A stretch of DNA of 64,000 bases from Campanula takesimana. Its lineage: Eukaryota > Streptophyta > Magnoliopsida > Asterales > Campanulaceae. A program made the translations under genes and the position numbers. Shown in pieces: positions 50,690-62,086 of the stretch. Location: the NCBI GenBank assembly GCA_026119855.1, contig JAOWBW010000597.1, positions 186,001-250,000 of the forward strand, given 5' to 3'. The first letter of the stretch is position 1. Each line of letters begins with the position of its first letter. Below the pieces are notes generated by a model. That model saw only the letters and a list, made by a program, of their open reading frames with translations. It did not search any database and was not told the DNA's origin.

Positions 50690-51314
50690 AAAAACATTTG
50701 TTTTCACCTATAAAAACATCTCTTTTTCACCCTTTCAAAAGGACCCTTTTTTAGCACTCTTTTGGACCAAAGAATTCTCTCTACACAAACTATACCAAAA
50801 TCATTTCCAAGGCCTTTTCAAGGAAGTCACCAAGAAGTGTTTGAAGATCTTTGAAACATAGGTAAAAGTTCATCTTCCTCCTTCTCTACTTCATCTCTTC
50901 CTTTTACTTTAATAAATCGTGCAATCACCCAAATCATTTTGGGAAATGACACCAATGATCGCTCCATTCCATTGAAGTTGGTCAAGGAGTCATCTCCCTA
51001 CATTCCAAACACCTTTTTAAAACCATTTTTTTATCATCAAGAACAAGAAGAACATTTATTTTATGTAGACTTTGATCAAGCAAGACCGACATTAGTCGGG
51101 CGAGATGGGTGTTTAAGTACTTCCCATCTCGTAACCTAACCCCCAAACCTCATAACAAGAATCTCTGTTTTCGTATCAAACTTAGGCTAAATATTAAGTT
51201 TTTTTATGTTCCTCTAAAACATAGGTGGCGACTCTAAACAAATAAAACATGAATAGACATCCTAGGAACAACACACGCGCTCTAGCCAAGCCGTGCCCTC
51301 CCGGGGTATCTACA
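50690..51314 (+). repeat. 3' LTR of Tat-2, second part
   Basis: It resumes with AAAAACATTTG and matches 15187-15813 to the end CGGGGTATCTACA, including the TATA box CTATAAAAAC about 20 bp behind the junction. GGACG (51315-51319) repeats the TSD. Confidence 0.92.
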
Positions 51315-51604
51315 GGACGTAAAAATCCTAAGGTCAAACAGGTGTGGGTCCCAAAAAGCTGCTAACCCTAGGACCCAAGGAATAAGGGGAACCAAAATCT
51401 TTAATGTTTATTTTTCAGACTTTATGCTTCATGGATGGTAGTGCAAAGAATAAGAAGGATCATTGGTACTTGGACAGTGGTTGCTCACGACACATGACCA
51501 GAGGTAATAAACTTCTTTGTGATACCATTTCAATGAAAGGCCCCCCAGTAGTATTTGGTAACAACAAGAAAGGAGAAACGGTAGGATATGGAGCAATCAA
51601 ATGA
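51315..51604 (+). pseudogene. SIRE-like gag end and aspartic protease
   Basis: After Tat-2 the copia frame resumes (KNPKVKQVWVPK, then a TAA). From 51404 a frame carries the copia protease core HWYLDSGCSRHMTRG with active site DSG, then GPPVVFGNNKKGETVGYG. A TGA at 51602-51604 interrupts it; the same frame goes on with GKVTIKNVSLVEGLKHNLLS, which leads to integrase. The protease frees the polyprotein parts. It is broken by at least one stop. Confidence 0.85.
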
Positions 51605-53163
51605 GGAAAAGTGACTATTAAAAATGTGTCACTAGTAGAAGGACTCAAGCACAACCTTCTCTCCATATCTCAGTTTTGTGACAAAGGAATGAACTGCAGC
51701 TTCACCTCAACTAATTGTTTCATTAAAGATGCAACTTCCGAAGTCACTCAACTGACTGGCAATAGAACAGGTGATGTGTATATGATAGATTTGAGTAATA
51801 TTGTTTCTATTGCTGACCTCTGTTTTGTAGCAAAAAATATTAGTGAAAGCAGCTGGTTATGGCATAAGCGACTCAGCCACTTGAACTTCAAATATCTAGC
51901 AAAACTGCAAAGGGACGGTCTCGTCAAAGGACTACCCAAAGTGGCTGACCATCTTGATAAGAAATGTAAAGCATGCCAGCTTGGTAAGCAGCCCAAACAG
52001 TCATTTCCCAGCAAAACCGCGCCTTCAACGAACTGTTGCTTACAACTGCTTCACATGGACTTATTTGGACCTGTCCCAACCTCCAGTATAGGAGAAAACC
52101 ATTATACCTTGGTGGTTGTTGATGACTTTTTAAAGCATGCCAGCTTGGTAAGCAGCCCAAACAATCATTTCCCAGCAAAATCGCGCCTTCAACGAACTGT
52201 TGCTTACAACTGCTTCATATGGACTTATTTGGACCTGTCCCAACCGCCAGTATAGGAGAAAACCATTATACCTTGGTGGTTGTTGATGACTTTTCAAGAT
52301 ATACATGGGTGAAAATGATGGCCTCTAAAGATGATACTTATGACATCGTAACCGCTCTCTTTAGACAGGTCCAAACTCAGAAATTAGATGACATCTTTAC
52401 TGTACGTTCAGATAATGGAACCGAGTTTACAAATAATGGTGTTGCCCAATATTGTGATGATCATGGAATTAATCACAACTTCTATGCCGTTGGGGTCCCA
52501 CAACAAAATGGAGTAGTGGAACGAAATAATAGGACTTTGATTGAAGCAGGGAAGACCATGATTGCAGAAGCCACGCTTCCCAAGTACTTCTGGGCTGAAG
52601 CAGTTAATACAACTTGTTTCACTCAGAACCGCTCCCTCATCATCAAAGTCCACAACAAAACTCCGTATGAATTGTGGAGAGGCAGATCACCCAACATTGC
52701 CTTCTTTAAGATATTTGGATGCAAATGCTACATCTTATACAATGGCAGAGAGCATCGAGGTAAATTTGATGCTAAGGCCGATGAAGGTATTTTTGTTGGT
52801 TATTCAAAACACTCTAAAGCTTTTCGTTGTTTTAATAAAACTTCACTTAAAATTGTAAAGTCAGTCCATGTTACATTTGATGAACATGATCTTCTTGAGC
52901 CACATATGGCTCCAAATGTTGCTGATGATTTTAGTGGTTTTGAGACAGGTACATCTTACCATAATCATACAGCCGCTGATGACCAACCTACGCAAACCGC
53001 TCCATCAGGTTCTCCAGCCGCTCCTAATCAATCCGCAAGTAGTGTTGCTGCAGAACCGCTGTCTTCTGATCCCATTCAAATCGTTGACCCAGTTCCAATC
53101 ATCACCTTCAATGAAGATTTCAATGATTATCAAGAAGAGCCTCCTCTAGAAAATCTTCAATAA
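51605..53163 (+). pseudogene. SIRE-like integrase, broken by a tandem duplication
   Basis: The pre-integrase zinc domain (LWHKRLSHLNFKYLAKL, CKACQLGKQ) is followed by the core: first Asp in LLHMDLFGPVP, second in VRSDNGTEFTN, Glu in GVVERNNRTLIEAG. Between zinc domain and core, 164 bp are repeated (51967-52294), which puts the second part in another frame. The core frame 52219-53163 continues into the long Ser/Pro/Ala-rich C-terminal region common in copia and ends in a TAA. Catalytic residues are present. Confidence 0.9.
51967..52294. repeat. 164-bp direct tandem duplication in the SIRE-like integrase
   Basis: 51967-52130 and 52131-52294 are near-identical (both start TAAAGCATGCCAGCTTGG) with a handful of differences, mostly C/T. 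Since 164 is not a multiple of three, the frame is lost. The copies meet at GATGACTTTT, with T-rich microhomology. Confidence 0.93.
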
Positions 53164-54794
53164 ATTGTGGTTCATGAAAACCTCTTTCCAGAAATCAATG
53201 AGCATAGAGACCATCCAACTACAAATGTTATCGGTCCTATCAATTCTGGTGTTCAAACAAGAGGAAGCTTAACTCATAGAGATAACCACAGTTTGTTCAC
53301 AACCGCACTGTTATCTCAGATAGAACCAAAGAAGGTTGATGAATCTCTAAGTGATCCTAGTTGGGTAACTGCAATTCAAGAAGAGCTTAATCGGTTTGAA
53401 AGATGCAGAGTTTGGACTCTAGTTCCAAAGCCTAGAGATCACACTGTAATTAGAATAAAATGGGTATACAGAAACAAGATGGATTAAAATGGTACTATAA
53501 CTAGAAACAAAGCGAGGTTGGTTGCTCAAGGTTATAGGCAAGAAGAAGAGATCGATTATGATGAAACATTTTCCCCTGTAGCCAGACTTGAAGCCATTAG
53601 ATTGTTCCGGGCATATGCCTCCTTCAAGAAATTCAAGTTATATCAAATGGATGTGAAGAGTGCATTTCTTAATGGTGAATTACAAGAAGAAGTCTATGTA
53701 GCCCAACCGCCAGGATTTGAAGACAATAAATACCCTCATCATGTCTTCAAGCTCAAGAAAGCCTTGTATGGGCTCAAGCAAGCAACAATAGCATGGTATG
53801 GCACTCTATCTAAATTTCTTATTGAACAAGGCTTCTCTTGAGGTAAAATTGATACAACTCTTTTTATTGCTAAACACAAGGGTCATTCATTATTAGTTCA
53901 AATATATGTTGATGATATTATTTTCGGTTCTACTAATTAAACTATGTGTGTTAAGTTTAAGAAGCTAATAAAAGGTAAATTTGAGATGAGTATGATGGGA
54001 GAGTTGACATTCTTTCTTGGACTCCAAATAAAGCAATTTCATGATGGAATCTTTATCAATCAAGCCAAATACACCAGAGACTTGATCAAGAAGTTTGGGC
54101 TTGAAACCGCAAAACCAGCAGATACCCCAATGCAAAAGGCCTACAGTTTGGATCAAGATGAAAGTGAATCAGACACTCTACCGAGGTATGATTGTCTCTC
54201 TTTTTTACTTAACTGTAAGTAGGCCAGATATTATGTTCAGTATGTGTGTTTGTGCTAGATTTCTAGCTGACCCTAGAGAATCTCATCTTATTGCTGTTAA
54301 ATGTATTATTAGATATTTATGTGGCTCTGTTAACCTTAAACATTGGTACTCCAAAGAATCTTCATTTGAATTATTAGGTTATTCAGATGCTGACTTTGTA
54401 GCATGTAAGATTGATAGAAAGAGCACTAGTGGTATATGTCAGTTCCTTGGATCTCGGCTTGTATCATGGTCCAGAAATAAACAAGCTTCGGTTTCATTCT
54501 CAACCGCTGAAACAGCAGTTGGAAGACTATAAAGTATTTGAAAAGGAAAAGAACTGCCCTATCTACTGTGATAGTACTGCATCAATATTAATCTCCAATA
54601 ATCCAGTCCAGCACTTAAAAACCAAGAACATTGACATAAGATATCATTTCCTCAAAGACCATGTTGAAAAGAAGAACATTTTCTTAGCAAAGGTGGGAAC
54701 CGATGATCAAATTACTGACATCCTCACCAAACCGCTTGAAAATTCCAGGTTATTTCATTTACGAGGAGAAATGGGTATGCTGGAACTAACTTAA
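53164..54794 (+). pseudogene. SIRE-like reverse transcriptase and RNase H
   Basis: The copia RT reads SWVTAIQEELNRFE, VYRNKMD (then TAA 53485-53487), RLVAQGYRQEEEIDYDETFSP, YQMDVKSAFLNGELQEEVY, LKKALYGLKQA, TGA at 53839, and the catalytic YVDDIIFGSTN followed by TAA at 53938. RNase H reads LGYSDADFVACKIDRKSTSG, then, after a shift near 54520, IYCDSTASILISNNP and DIRYHFLKDHVE with DILTKPL at the end. At least four stops and two frameshifts break it, consistent with the older age of this element. Confidence 0.92.
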
Positions 54795-55403
54795 AATTAT
54801 TTCATGTCTATTTATTTCTTGGTCAAATAAATTTCTGTTAAGTATTTTGGCTCTAGTTAGAAAATACAAAAATAGCTTGCGGTTCTATCAATATTGGAAC
54901 CGCATCAATAAAGGATCAATGAAGATTCCAGTCAAACCGAAGAGTCAAGAAGGTTGACAACGGTTTTATCCAAACCGTACTATGAAAGACAGTACATCGG
55001 TTTGACCAACGTCAAACCGCAGACAGAATTGAGAGATATCGGTTTCATCAAAACCGATAGTGAGGAATAGGTATGTCGGTTTACTCAAATAGCTCAGGTA
55101 TGTATTATTGCAGTATAGTCCCTACTTTATGTCACTTCATTCTTTAAAGACCTTTATGCAATTATTTCTACCGCATTAAATGCGATAGACAGGTACGCTG
55201 ACGGTTAAGCTTTCTACAGCCGTCATGGATGCTCCACTACCTGAGGTGGTTAATTTGAGTATAAAAGACAAAGTTTAATTCATTTTACCTTTTTACTTTC
55301 TTCCTCATTTGGCAAAAACCCCTTTCTCTCTCCTCAGTTCAACGTACTATCTCTCTCTCTCTCTCTGTTCTCAAAATTTTTCTTACTTAAACAAATTTTC
55401 GAA
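54795..55403 (+). promoter_or_regulatory. Spacer with probable internal promoter for the third ORF
   Basis: Behind RNase H come about 460 bp with many AAACCG/CGGTTT words. Then GTATAAAAGA (55259-55268), an excellent TATA box, a CT-rich leader with (CT)n at 55350-55367, and the ATG of the third ORF at 55404 in good context (GAAATGGC). Confidence 0.6.
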
Positions 55404-56394
55404 ATGGCACCTAAGAAATCTATTGATCTTGCTTCTGCTTCTACATCGTCTAAACCATCGAAGCCCGATATGGTATGATTTCTTTAACCCTAAACTCAGT
55501 ATTTATTTTTATGTCCGCCATTGTTGATCTTGAAAAAGCTTGTTCATCTTCCTTGATCTTTTTATGCTTTTTCTTTGATATTTTGGTTGGATTGAGTTTG
55601 CATTTGCTTATATATACTGATTATATGTTTTATTTTGTGATTTTTGTTTAATTTTTAGCAAAATCGATTTTTGGGTTTCTCGGTGTTCATTCGTATTTCT
55701 GCAGATTCTGGGTACATATGATGTTATTTGTTCTTGTTTATTTAGAACTTTGTTAGAATCTGCTCTTTGTAGTCGTTTTGGTATACTTCTTTCACATTTT
55801 GGTTAAGATTTTATTTTGCATGTTCTTACTCTGTTCTTCGTGTTCATCGTGCATTCAAACTCTTTTTCAAAATCTTTATCTTTGATCCATTTTTACTTCA
55901 TGGGTTTATTTATTCATGTTTTTACATTTTTACCCTTATTGCTTTACTTGTGCTGTATGATTTCATTGTTAGGATTCCTTGTTACAGTTTGTAAGCCTCA
56001 CTCAAACCGCTACGTTTATTCATTTGATTGAACCGCTCGGTTTGGTTAAGTGTTATGAACCTCACGGTTTGCTTGATGTTTCAGACTATTGTTTTTTAAA
56101 TTATTTCTAACTTTGACTATTTTTCAGGATTCCTCTAATTTTGTGCTCGGCTCAAGGATTCTGGAAGATGAGTTCAAAAGAGATGACGTTAGAAGGAAGC
56201 TACTCCAACTACTTGAGACATCCAAGCTCCTACCGCTGTTTCTCATGGATGAGCCTCAATTCGTGCCTATCATTTGTTCTGAATTCTTTGACAATGGGAT
56301 CTCTACTAATGCGGCTCTGCTGAGTGCAAGAGGAGAAGAGATTAGAGATTTGGAATCTGGAGAAGTAAAGTATAAAGATTCAATCAGATCTACG
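55404..56394 (+). pseudogene. Third ORF of the SIRE-like element, 5' part with intron
   Basis: Exon 1 (55404-55472) encodes MAPKKSIDLASASTSSKP. A GTATGA donor follows, and a pyrimidine-rich tract ends in TTTTTCAG at 56127. Exon 2 (56128-56394) continues in frame with SSNFVLGSRILEDEF and LLQLLETSKLLPLFLMD, leaving no stop for 89 codons, until the family-Y copy inserts at 56395. The intron of 655 bp is T-rich as in plants. The position behind pol is that of the env-like ORF in SIRE elements, but I see no membrane segment or signal peptide. Function unknown. Confidence 0.62.
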
Positions 56395-57883
56395 TGTTGG
56401 TAGTGGTGCCCTAGGCACGTTTAATAAACGTTGTAATTGTTATCATTTATTTCATATCAATAAAGAGATGTTTTGATTATTATTGTTGTTCATGTTTACT
56501 TATAATAATCTCCGTCCCTAGTACTTGTTAAGCACTAGTATAAAGGCTAAATGATCATGGGATGATCATGTTAGATTTATGGGTACTTGTTTGGAACAAG
56601 GTACTGGACATGACCCACTGTATGAGATTTATGTCATGGTCTATGTCGTACATATATCTCATATTAGTTATGTCATTCGAATCCTTAGACATGAAGTTAT
56701 TATAGTCTTCCACTTGATGAACATTATGTTTGACATATTCAAACGCTACCTTTAACCGGGTAGTTATAAAGGGTATGATTGGCATAATCGGATTGACGTA
56801 GGGAAGAGTAATAAGCTAAATGGATTTGTCCCTCTTCGGAGAGATGTCAAGCTTAGGCCTCTCGTAGGAATGATGTTGATGAAAATATTCGGCCGGACTC
56901 AAATGAATTGATTAGATCAATGTCATTTGGATTATCAACATATTCGGAATCAAGAAAGTATTTAACAAAACAAGTTGACTTATTGACCATGACTTGTGTT
57001 CAATGACATCGTGGATAAAGGGATTGTGACATGTTCTAAAGGAATGCAAACTTGTATCTAGTTATACTATTTGGGTAGGTATGATGGTTTGCTAGAACCT
57101 AATCATATCTTATGGTTTCATGTTTGAACCCATTGCCAACTTAGTATAATCCTAGAGGGTCACACACAATAGAACGAATCTTAAATAAGAACTATATTGG
57201 AATTTTGGAATTTCTGGAAATCTGGACAAGTGGGCGACCGCACAGTTTGGGTTGGGCGGCCGCACAGTTTGGGTCAGATAGTACCAGAAACCTTCCAGAT
57301 AGATGTGCGACCGCACAAGGGTTTTGGGCGGCCGCACACCCTGTCGGGACTGGTTTCCTAATTTGTTTTGGAAAAGAATTTTGGACGGATTTAGACACAA
57401 GTTTCCTATTTGGAATAAGTCTTACTTGTATATAAACAGCCAAATTCGGGCCAGAACATATCATAGCTTTTGTGCAAGTCTCCAAAGAGTTTGAGAGAGT
57501 TTTATTTTGTTCTAAGACATCTTAGATTGAAGAACAAAACAATACACAAACCAATATTCAATATAGTTCATATCAATTGTGGAAACGTGTTTCACAATTT
57601 GGTCTAGCAACCAAGATCAAATGTTCTTGATGTTCGTTCGTGGTGTGGATACCGCTAGAGGGTGAAACTCATCATCTTCAAGTTCGTGTTCTTGCTTGTT
57701 CGTGATCAAAGTTTCAATTTCTCCACCAAGGTCAAAGACCAAATTCAAAGTCATCAAGGATTAGTTTTTCTAGTATTCATATTGTTGTATTTGAATTAAT
57801 CATATGAATGGATCTATGGGCTTTGGGTTTCATAAAATTTTAAATGCTATATTCCGCTGCGCATGTTACTACGAAACCCAACA
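56395..57883 (+). repeat. 5' LTR of copia family Y
   Basis: It runs from TGTTGGTAGTGG to AACCCAACA, 1489 bp. TATA box TATATAAAC is at 57429-57437. Four GCGGCCGCAC-type motifs in two pairs lie at 57232-57345, just upstream of it. Confidence 0.85.
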
Positions 57884-57884
57884 G

Positions 57885-57897
57885 TGGTATCAGAGCC
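57885..57897 (+). promoter_or_regulatory. Primer-binding site (tRNA-iMet) of copia family Y
   Basis: TGGTATCAGAGCC lies one base behind the LTR: the usual copia site, unchanged. Confidence 0.88.
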
Positions 57898-59339
57898 CCG
57901 TTCATGTTGATTAATTCAATACCTAGATCATGTTGTGTGTATATAAATTGTTTATGTGCCCTAGCATGATATGAATATTGGATTATATGATGTTTATGTG
58001 TTATGTGATTTTATGTGGTTTATTGTTTTACAACTTTAATCGCACGATTCAATCGCAATTAATATTATGATGGATTCTGAATTGTTTGATTATTAATTCT
58101 GATTTGATCATGGTTTTAATAATCGGGGAAAAACAATTTTGAGACAAATTTTCGAACTTTAAAATTACCTTCTGATCCTCCTGTGCGATCGCACAAAATA
58201 ACATGGGCGGCAGCACATGTTTGGGCGACCGCACAGTTATTTTGGGCGGCCGCACAATGCAATCAGAATGCTGATTATTTTTGCCTTTTGATCAGATTTG
58301 GAATTTTCAAAAGGGTCCAACCAAACCAGTAACAGAACCAGGCCAGACCTGCTGATCTGGAATGGGTTTTGGGTAGTTGGTTTGGGTGTGGATCTTGGGG
58401 TTTGATTCTCCTATTTGTTTTGATCTTGTGATTCTAAGATTGGTTCAAGGTTTGGATGGCTAATCTACGTTCATCGAGATTGTGTTTCCCAAACTTGATC
58501 GCAATCAAAATTTCAAAGATAAAACGAAGTTAGAATTATGAAGAGTTCATAATTGTTAAAATTGAGAAACAAAATTCTTGATTCAATGATTGGAGATTCA
58601 TGTGGAATTGTGGATGCAATTGGCCTACGTCTATCGAGACCATCTATTGCTTAGTTTCGGCCACATTGACTACTTTCTTGGTTTCTTGAATTAGTGCGGA
58701 ATTGTGGATGCCTTATGGCTTAGTTTCGTCCGCACTTCTTGTTGTCTTGATTTGGAGATAATAACCAAAGTTGAAATAGTCTCATCCTCATAATTATAGA
58801 GAAACTAATGACACATAAATATTATGCTTAAATTAATGGAGATTAATCTAGTGGCTAAACTTGATGAGTAACATGTTTATATTATGTGCTCATAAATGTG
58901 TTGTATGCTATATGTGATGAACCTTCAAAGAAAGTTTTAAGTCCTTTTGCCATGCCATGATTAAAACACTTGTTTATACATGGGTAATTTTGTGTGGGCT
59001 CGCCAAAGCGAGGTGCATTGATATTATTCATGTATGAGCAAGATGAGTGAATAAGAGTTTCCTATGCGTTTAAAATGGATGGACTTAATTAAGCGTCAAA
59101 ACAGTTTTGGGCTTAAGGAAAAGATGAGATTTAACATGCTTTTCGAAATTGGATTTCTTAAAGAATCTCATAAAAGGAACTGAGAGTCATATGAGATATG
59201 ATTGACAAGAGTTGTCTACCTAATTAATTTGATTTTGAGCGGTGCGCCAAAGCGTACTTAAAATTAAATTAAATCGGGATCTTAACCCACTTAAATTATA
59301 TTATACATTGGATGTATAATATAATTAGGGTTAAGACAC
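57898..59339 (+). other. Internal DNA of the family-Y copy without gag
   Basis: No gag frame is found where copia gag would start, so the family may be non-autonomous here. A second cluster of four CG-rich motifs (GCGATCGCAC, GCGGCAGCAC, GCGACCGCAC, GCGGCCGCAC) lies at 58182-58257. Two stretches like CTCGCCAAAGCGAGG (58999-59013) can form a hairpin. The end at about 59340 shows neither LTR nor TSD. Confidence 0.6.
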
Positions 59340-61626
59340 TTGGCTCAAACCGGTGTTTCTGCTGAGGGGGAGCCTGCAGCAAGGCCTAGACCTCCGGCTC
59401 AACCCAGGGAAACCGCAGCTACAAGAAAAAGGAAAGGTAGTGCTCAAATTCTTTCTATCATTACAAAGGCTGACCTAGCCAAACCTCCTTCTAAACCCTC
59501 ATCCAAAACGCCATCTAAACCCTCAACTTCTTCAACTTCATTTCCTCCTATCAGACTTTCACCAACCCTATCAAAACCTACCACTTCCAAACCATCAATT
59601 CCCAAACCTCAAATTAAACCTCTTTCCCCCATAAAACCCAATGTTGAAAAATCCATTAAGTTTGCATTGGATGCCCATGCTCTCAAAACCGCCAAAGCCA
59701 AATCCATTCTAACCAAACCTCAATCCCCATCTCAACCTTCTCCAAAAAAAAACTATCTGAATTCCTTTTCTTTGAACCTTCATCTTCTCCCAAGCCTTCA
59801 CCTTCTAAACCGCCTTCTGTTCAATTCACTGAGGAACAGTTGGCTAAAATTTTCAAAGCCTTTTCCAACCTTAAACCCTCTACTCAAACCGAGCCTAAGC
59901 AGACCGAAGTGTTTGAGGCTGCGGTTCAGCCTGAGCAAACCGAAGCGTTTGAGGCTGCAGATATGCTTGAGCATACCGAGGTGTCTAAGGCTTCTGAAGA
60001 ACCTGAGCAAGAAGTGGAAATTCATGAGGTTCAACCATTAAGGAAAAGGAGAAGATTGATAAGGAAAAGTGATCATGAGATTCACTGGCAGACATGGCTT
60101 CCTGGAGACTCAGACTTCAGCAATGCTTTTAGTAAGAAGGATCACTCTCCTGTTGAAGGGAGTTTTTCAAAGCAGTTGCATGAACAAGCCGCTAGTATAT
60201 TATCTGAGATTGAACCGATGATGGTTGAAACCGCTCCTCCGTCACTTAAGAGGAAACTGGACTTCGATTCATCATCTGAGGGAACTCCTTCTCCAGTCCT
60301 TCCTCATTCCGCTACTTCGGTTCAACCCTTGTTTCAACCTTCGGCTCAACTATCTCCTCAAACATTGGTTTCTTTCCTAAAACCGAAGTCAAAGAAAAGA
60401 AAGAGTGCAGCAGAACTGGCCTCCTATCTGAAGCAGTTCAAGACTTCAAATTCAAGGGAAAGAAGGGCTGGGGCCATTGCTCGTGCCACTGCTAAGGCCG
60501 AAGATAGGTTCCTTAAGTCAGGCCGCCCCAATCCCTTTGCTATTTATCCTGCAAAAGACAGTGCCGCTGTTGTAGATCAAATTATTCTTGCTGCCGCAGA
60601 ACAGATCATGGCTGAAATTGCACATCAGGTCATGAACGACCCTACTCTTGCCTCCCAATTCTTTCTTTATTTTAACTGTCTCTGCATTCCCAATCTTTAC
60701 AGACTTTTCATTGTTCCTTCTCCTTCTATCTTTTTAACTGATGGTCAGTTTAGGACACTCTGTCCTTTTCCTCCTCCTCCTCAAACTGCAATTGTTCATG
60801 TTCCTTCTTTTATTCAGTTTGACCCAATTGAGTTTGAAACCGCCCTTAGGGTTTCAATGGGCTTATCTCTTGAAGATGCCCATATTCTTTTGAAAGGCAA
60901 GGAAAAAATGCATTCTTCTCCTTCCCATCAATCTGATGATGCCATCTCAATCTCTGATGATGATGATGATGATGAGCCTATGCCTGACTATACTCTCTCT
61001 GATGAACCTCCTCCTTCAGTTCCTTCCTATCCCATTTTACCTCTTCGTACCTCAACCGCCGACTTGATAGATGCGGTTAGGAACATTCAGTTTCATCAGC
61101 AGACTTCAACCATTCGGTTTGACTCTCATCTCCTTACTATCCAATCTGACCTTGATGCCATTAAGGGGGAGAGAATGAGTGAGAGATTTGATGACAGATC
61201 CAGACAACAGCAGTTAGATGAGAAGCTAAACATTATTCTAGAGAATCAACTGGCTCTCCAAGATCTAGTCAAAACCAACCATGAGATCTACTCTTTAAAG
61301 CAGCAAGCAGTGGACACTAGAATGGACTCCCTTGAAGAAAAGCTTGATATTCTGGCAAAGCATGCCTTTGATTCTTCAGAGCTTATCTTGCATAGAACCG
61401 GCAAATTGGTCAAGAAAACTGCTGGTATTGAAAGAGAATCAATGAACCGACTGAAGTTCGGCTTCATCCAGAAGATTTTGTTTTTGAAAACGCTCATGCC
61501 TCCATCGGTTCAATGAATGTTGCTCAAGCCGAAGATGCTGCTGTTAATGCTCAAGCCGCACAAGACAACATTGCAGAGGATGATGCAGAAGAAAGGGTTC
61601 CTGCCGCTGGTGATGAAGTAGACTAG
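59340..61626 (+). pseudogene. Third ORF of the SIRE-like element, 3' part
   Basis: The first frame (59340-about 59750) is a Lys/Pro/Ser-rich low-complexity segment (SKPSSKTPSKPSTSS). It shifts in an A-run near 59747-59755. The frame to 61516 has repeats of (T/P)EQTE(V/A)FEAA, a basic nuclear-signal-like RKRRRLIRK, a second basic part (KPKSKKRKSAAEL), an acidic DDDDDDE run and a C-terminal coiled coil (QQLDEKLNIILENQLALQDL, DSLEEKLDILAKH). A shift near 61460 leads to an acidic tail ending at TAG 61624-61626. Not recognised as a known enzyme. Composition suggests a nucleic-acid-binding or scaffold protein. Confidence 0.62.
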
Positions 61627-62086
61627 ATTTTTTATCTTAGTCTTTTTGTTTTCTTATAATTTAAATACTCTGTAAGCTCCAAACCTTATGATTGAATTAT
61701 AATGAGAATGATTGCATGGCATTTTGTTTTCAAAACTTTGTTTATTCAAACTGCTTGTTTGTGGAACAATGCTTGCACTTTTAAAACTCATGCACCATTC
61801 ATCATGAAAATATTTTTAAGTGCATTTTGTTTTAAACATTCAATTTAAACATGCATATTTGATCTTTAAAATCATATCATTTTATATGCATCTGAATGTC
61901 TTTCTATTCTATCTATTCTTCATTTCCTTTATTTTTGATAGATTAGAAATCTATGATTTAGCATAGTGTGTGCATTGACTTGGGACATGCAGTTTCATGA
62001 AAATTTATTTCGGACATGATTTTACCAAGTACAATGTTTTGCTATTATCATAGTGTGGTAATAGCATCAATCAAATAGGGGGAGAT
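61627..62086 (+). other. 3' untranslated end and polypurine tract of the SIRE-like element
   Basis: AT-rich without gene. It ends with AAATAGGGGGAGAT directly before the LTR (TGTTAGG), the usual copia polypurine tract. Confidence 0.8.

Larger units (their letters stand above)
14831..51314 (+). mobile_element. Tat-lineage Ty3/gypsy retrotransposon Tat-2, with antisense genes
   Basis: LTRs of about 0.98 kb (14831-15813; 28733-29087 plus 50690-51314) are flanked by GGACG on both sides. Order: tRNA-Arg-type primer site, leader, gag, protease, linker, RT, RNase H, second RNase H, integrase, hairpin repeats, two antisense units (24072-24488; 25014-27342), a 25-bp minisatellite, 3' LTR. The second RNase H is the mark of the Tat lineage. 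Without nested DNA it is about 14.9 kb. Pol has several stops and shifts, so it is inactive. It is inserted in gag of the SIRE-like copy and is itself interrupted by the element at 29088-50684. Confidence 0.92.
56395..59339 (+). mobile_element. Truncated copia family-Y copy in the third ORF
   Basis: It begins with a full LTR (56395-57883) and iMet-type primer site, followed by 1.4 kb of non-coding DNA. A 3' LTR and the second CTACG duplicate are missing. At about 59340 the SIRE-like third ORF resumes. The 3' part was therefore deleted or the copy never was complete. It belongs to the same family as the LTR piece at 9015-9925. Confidence 0.78.
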
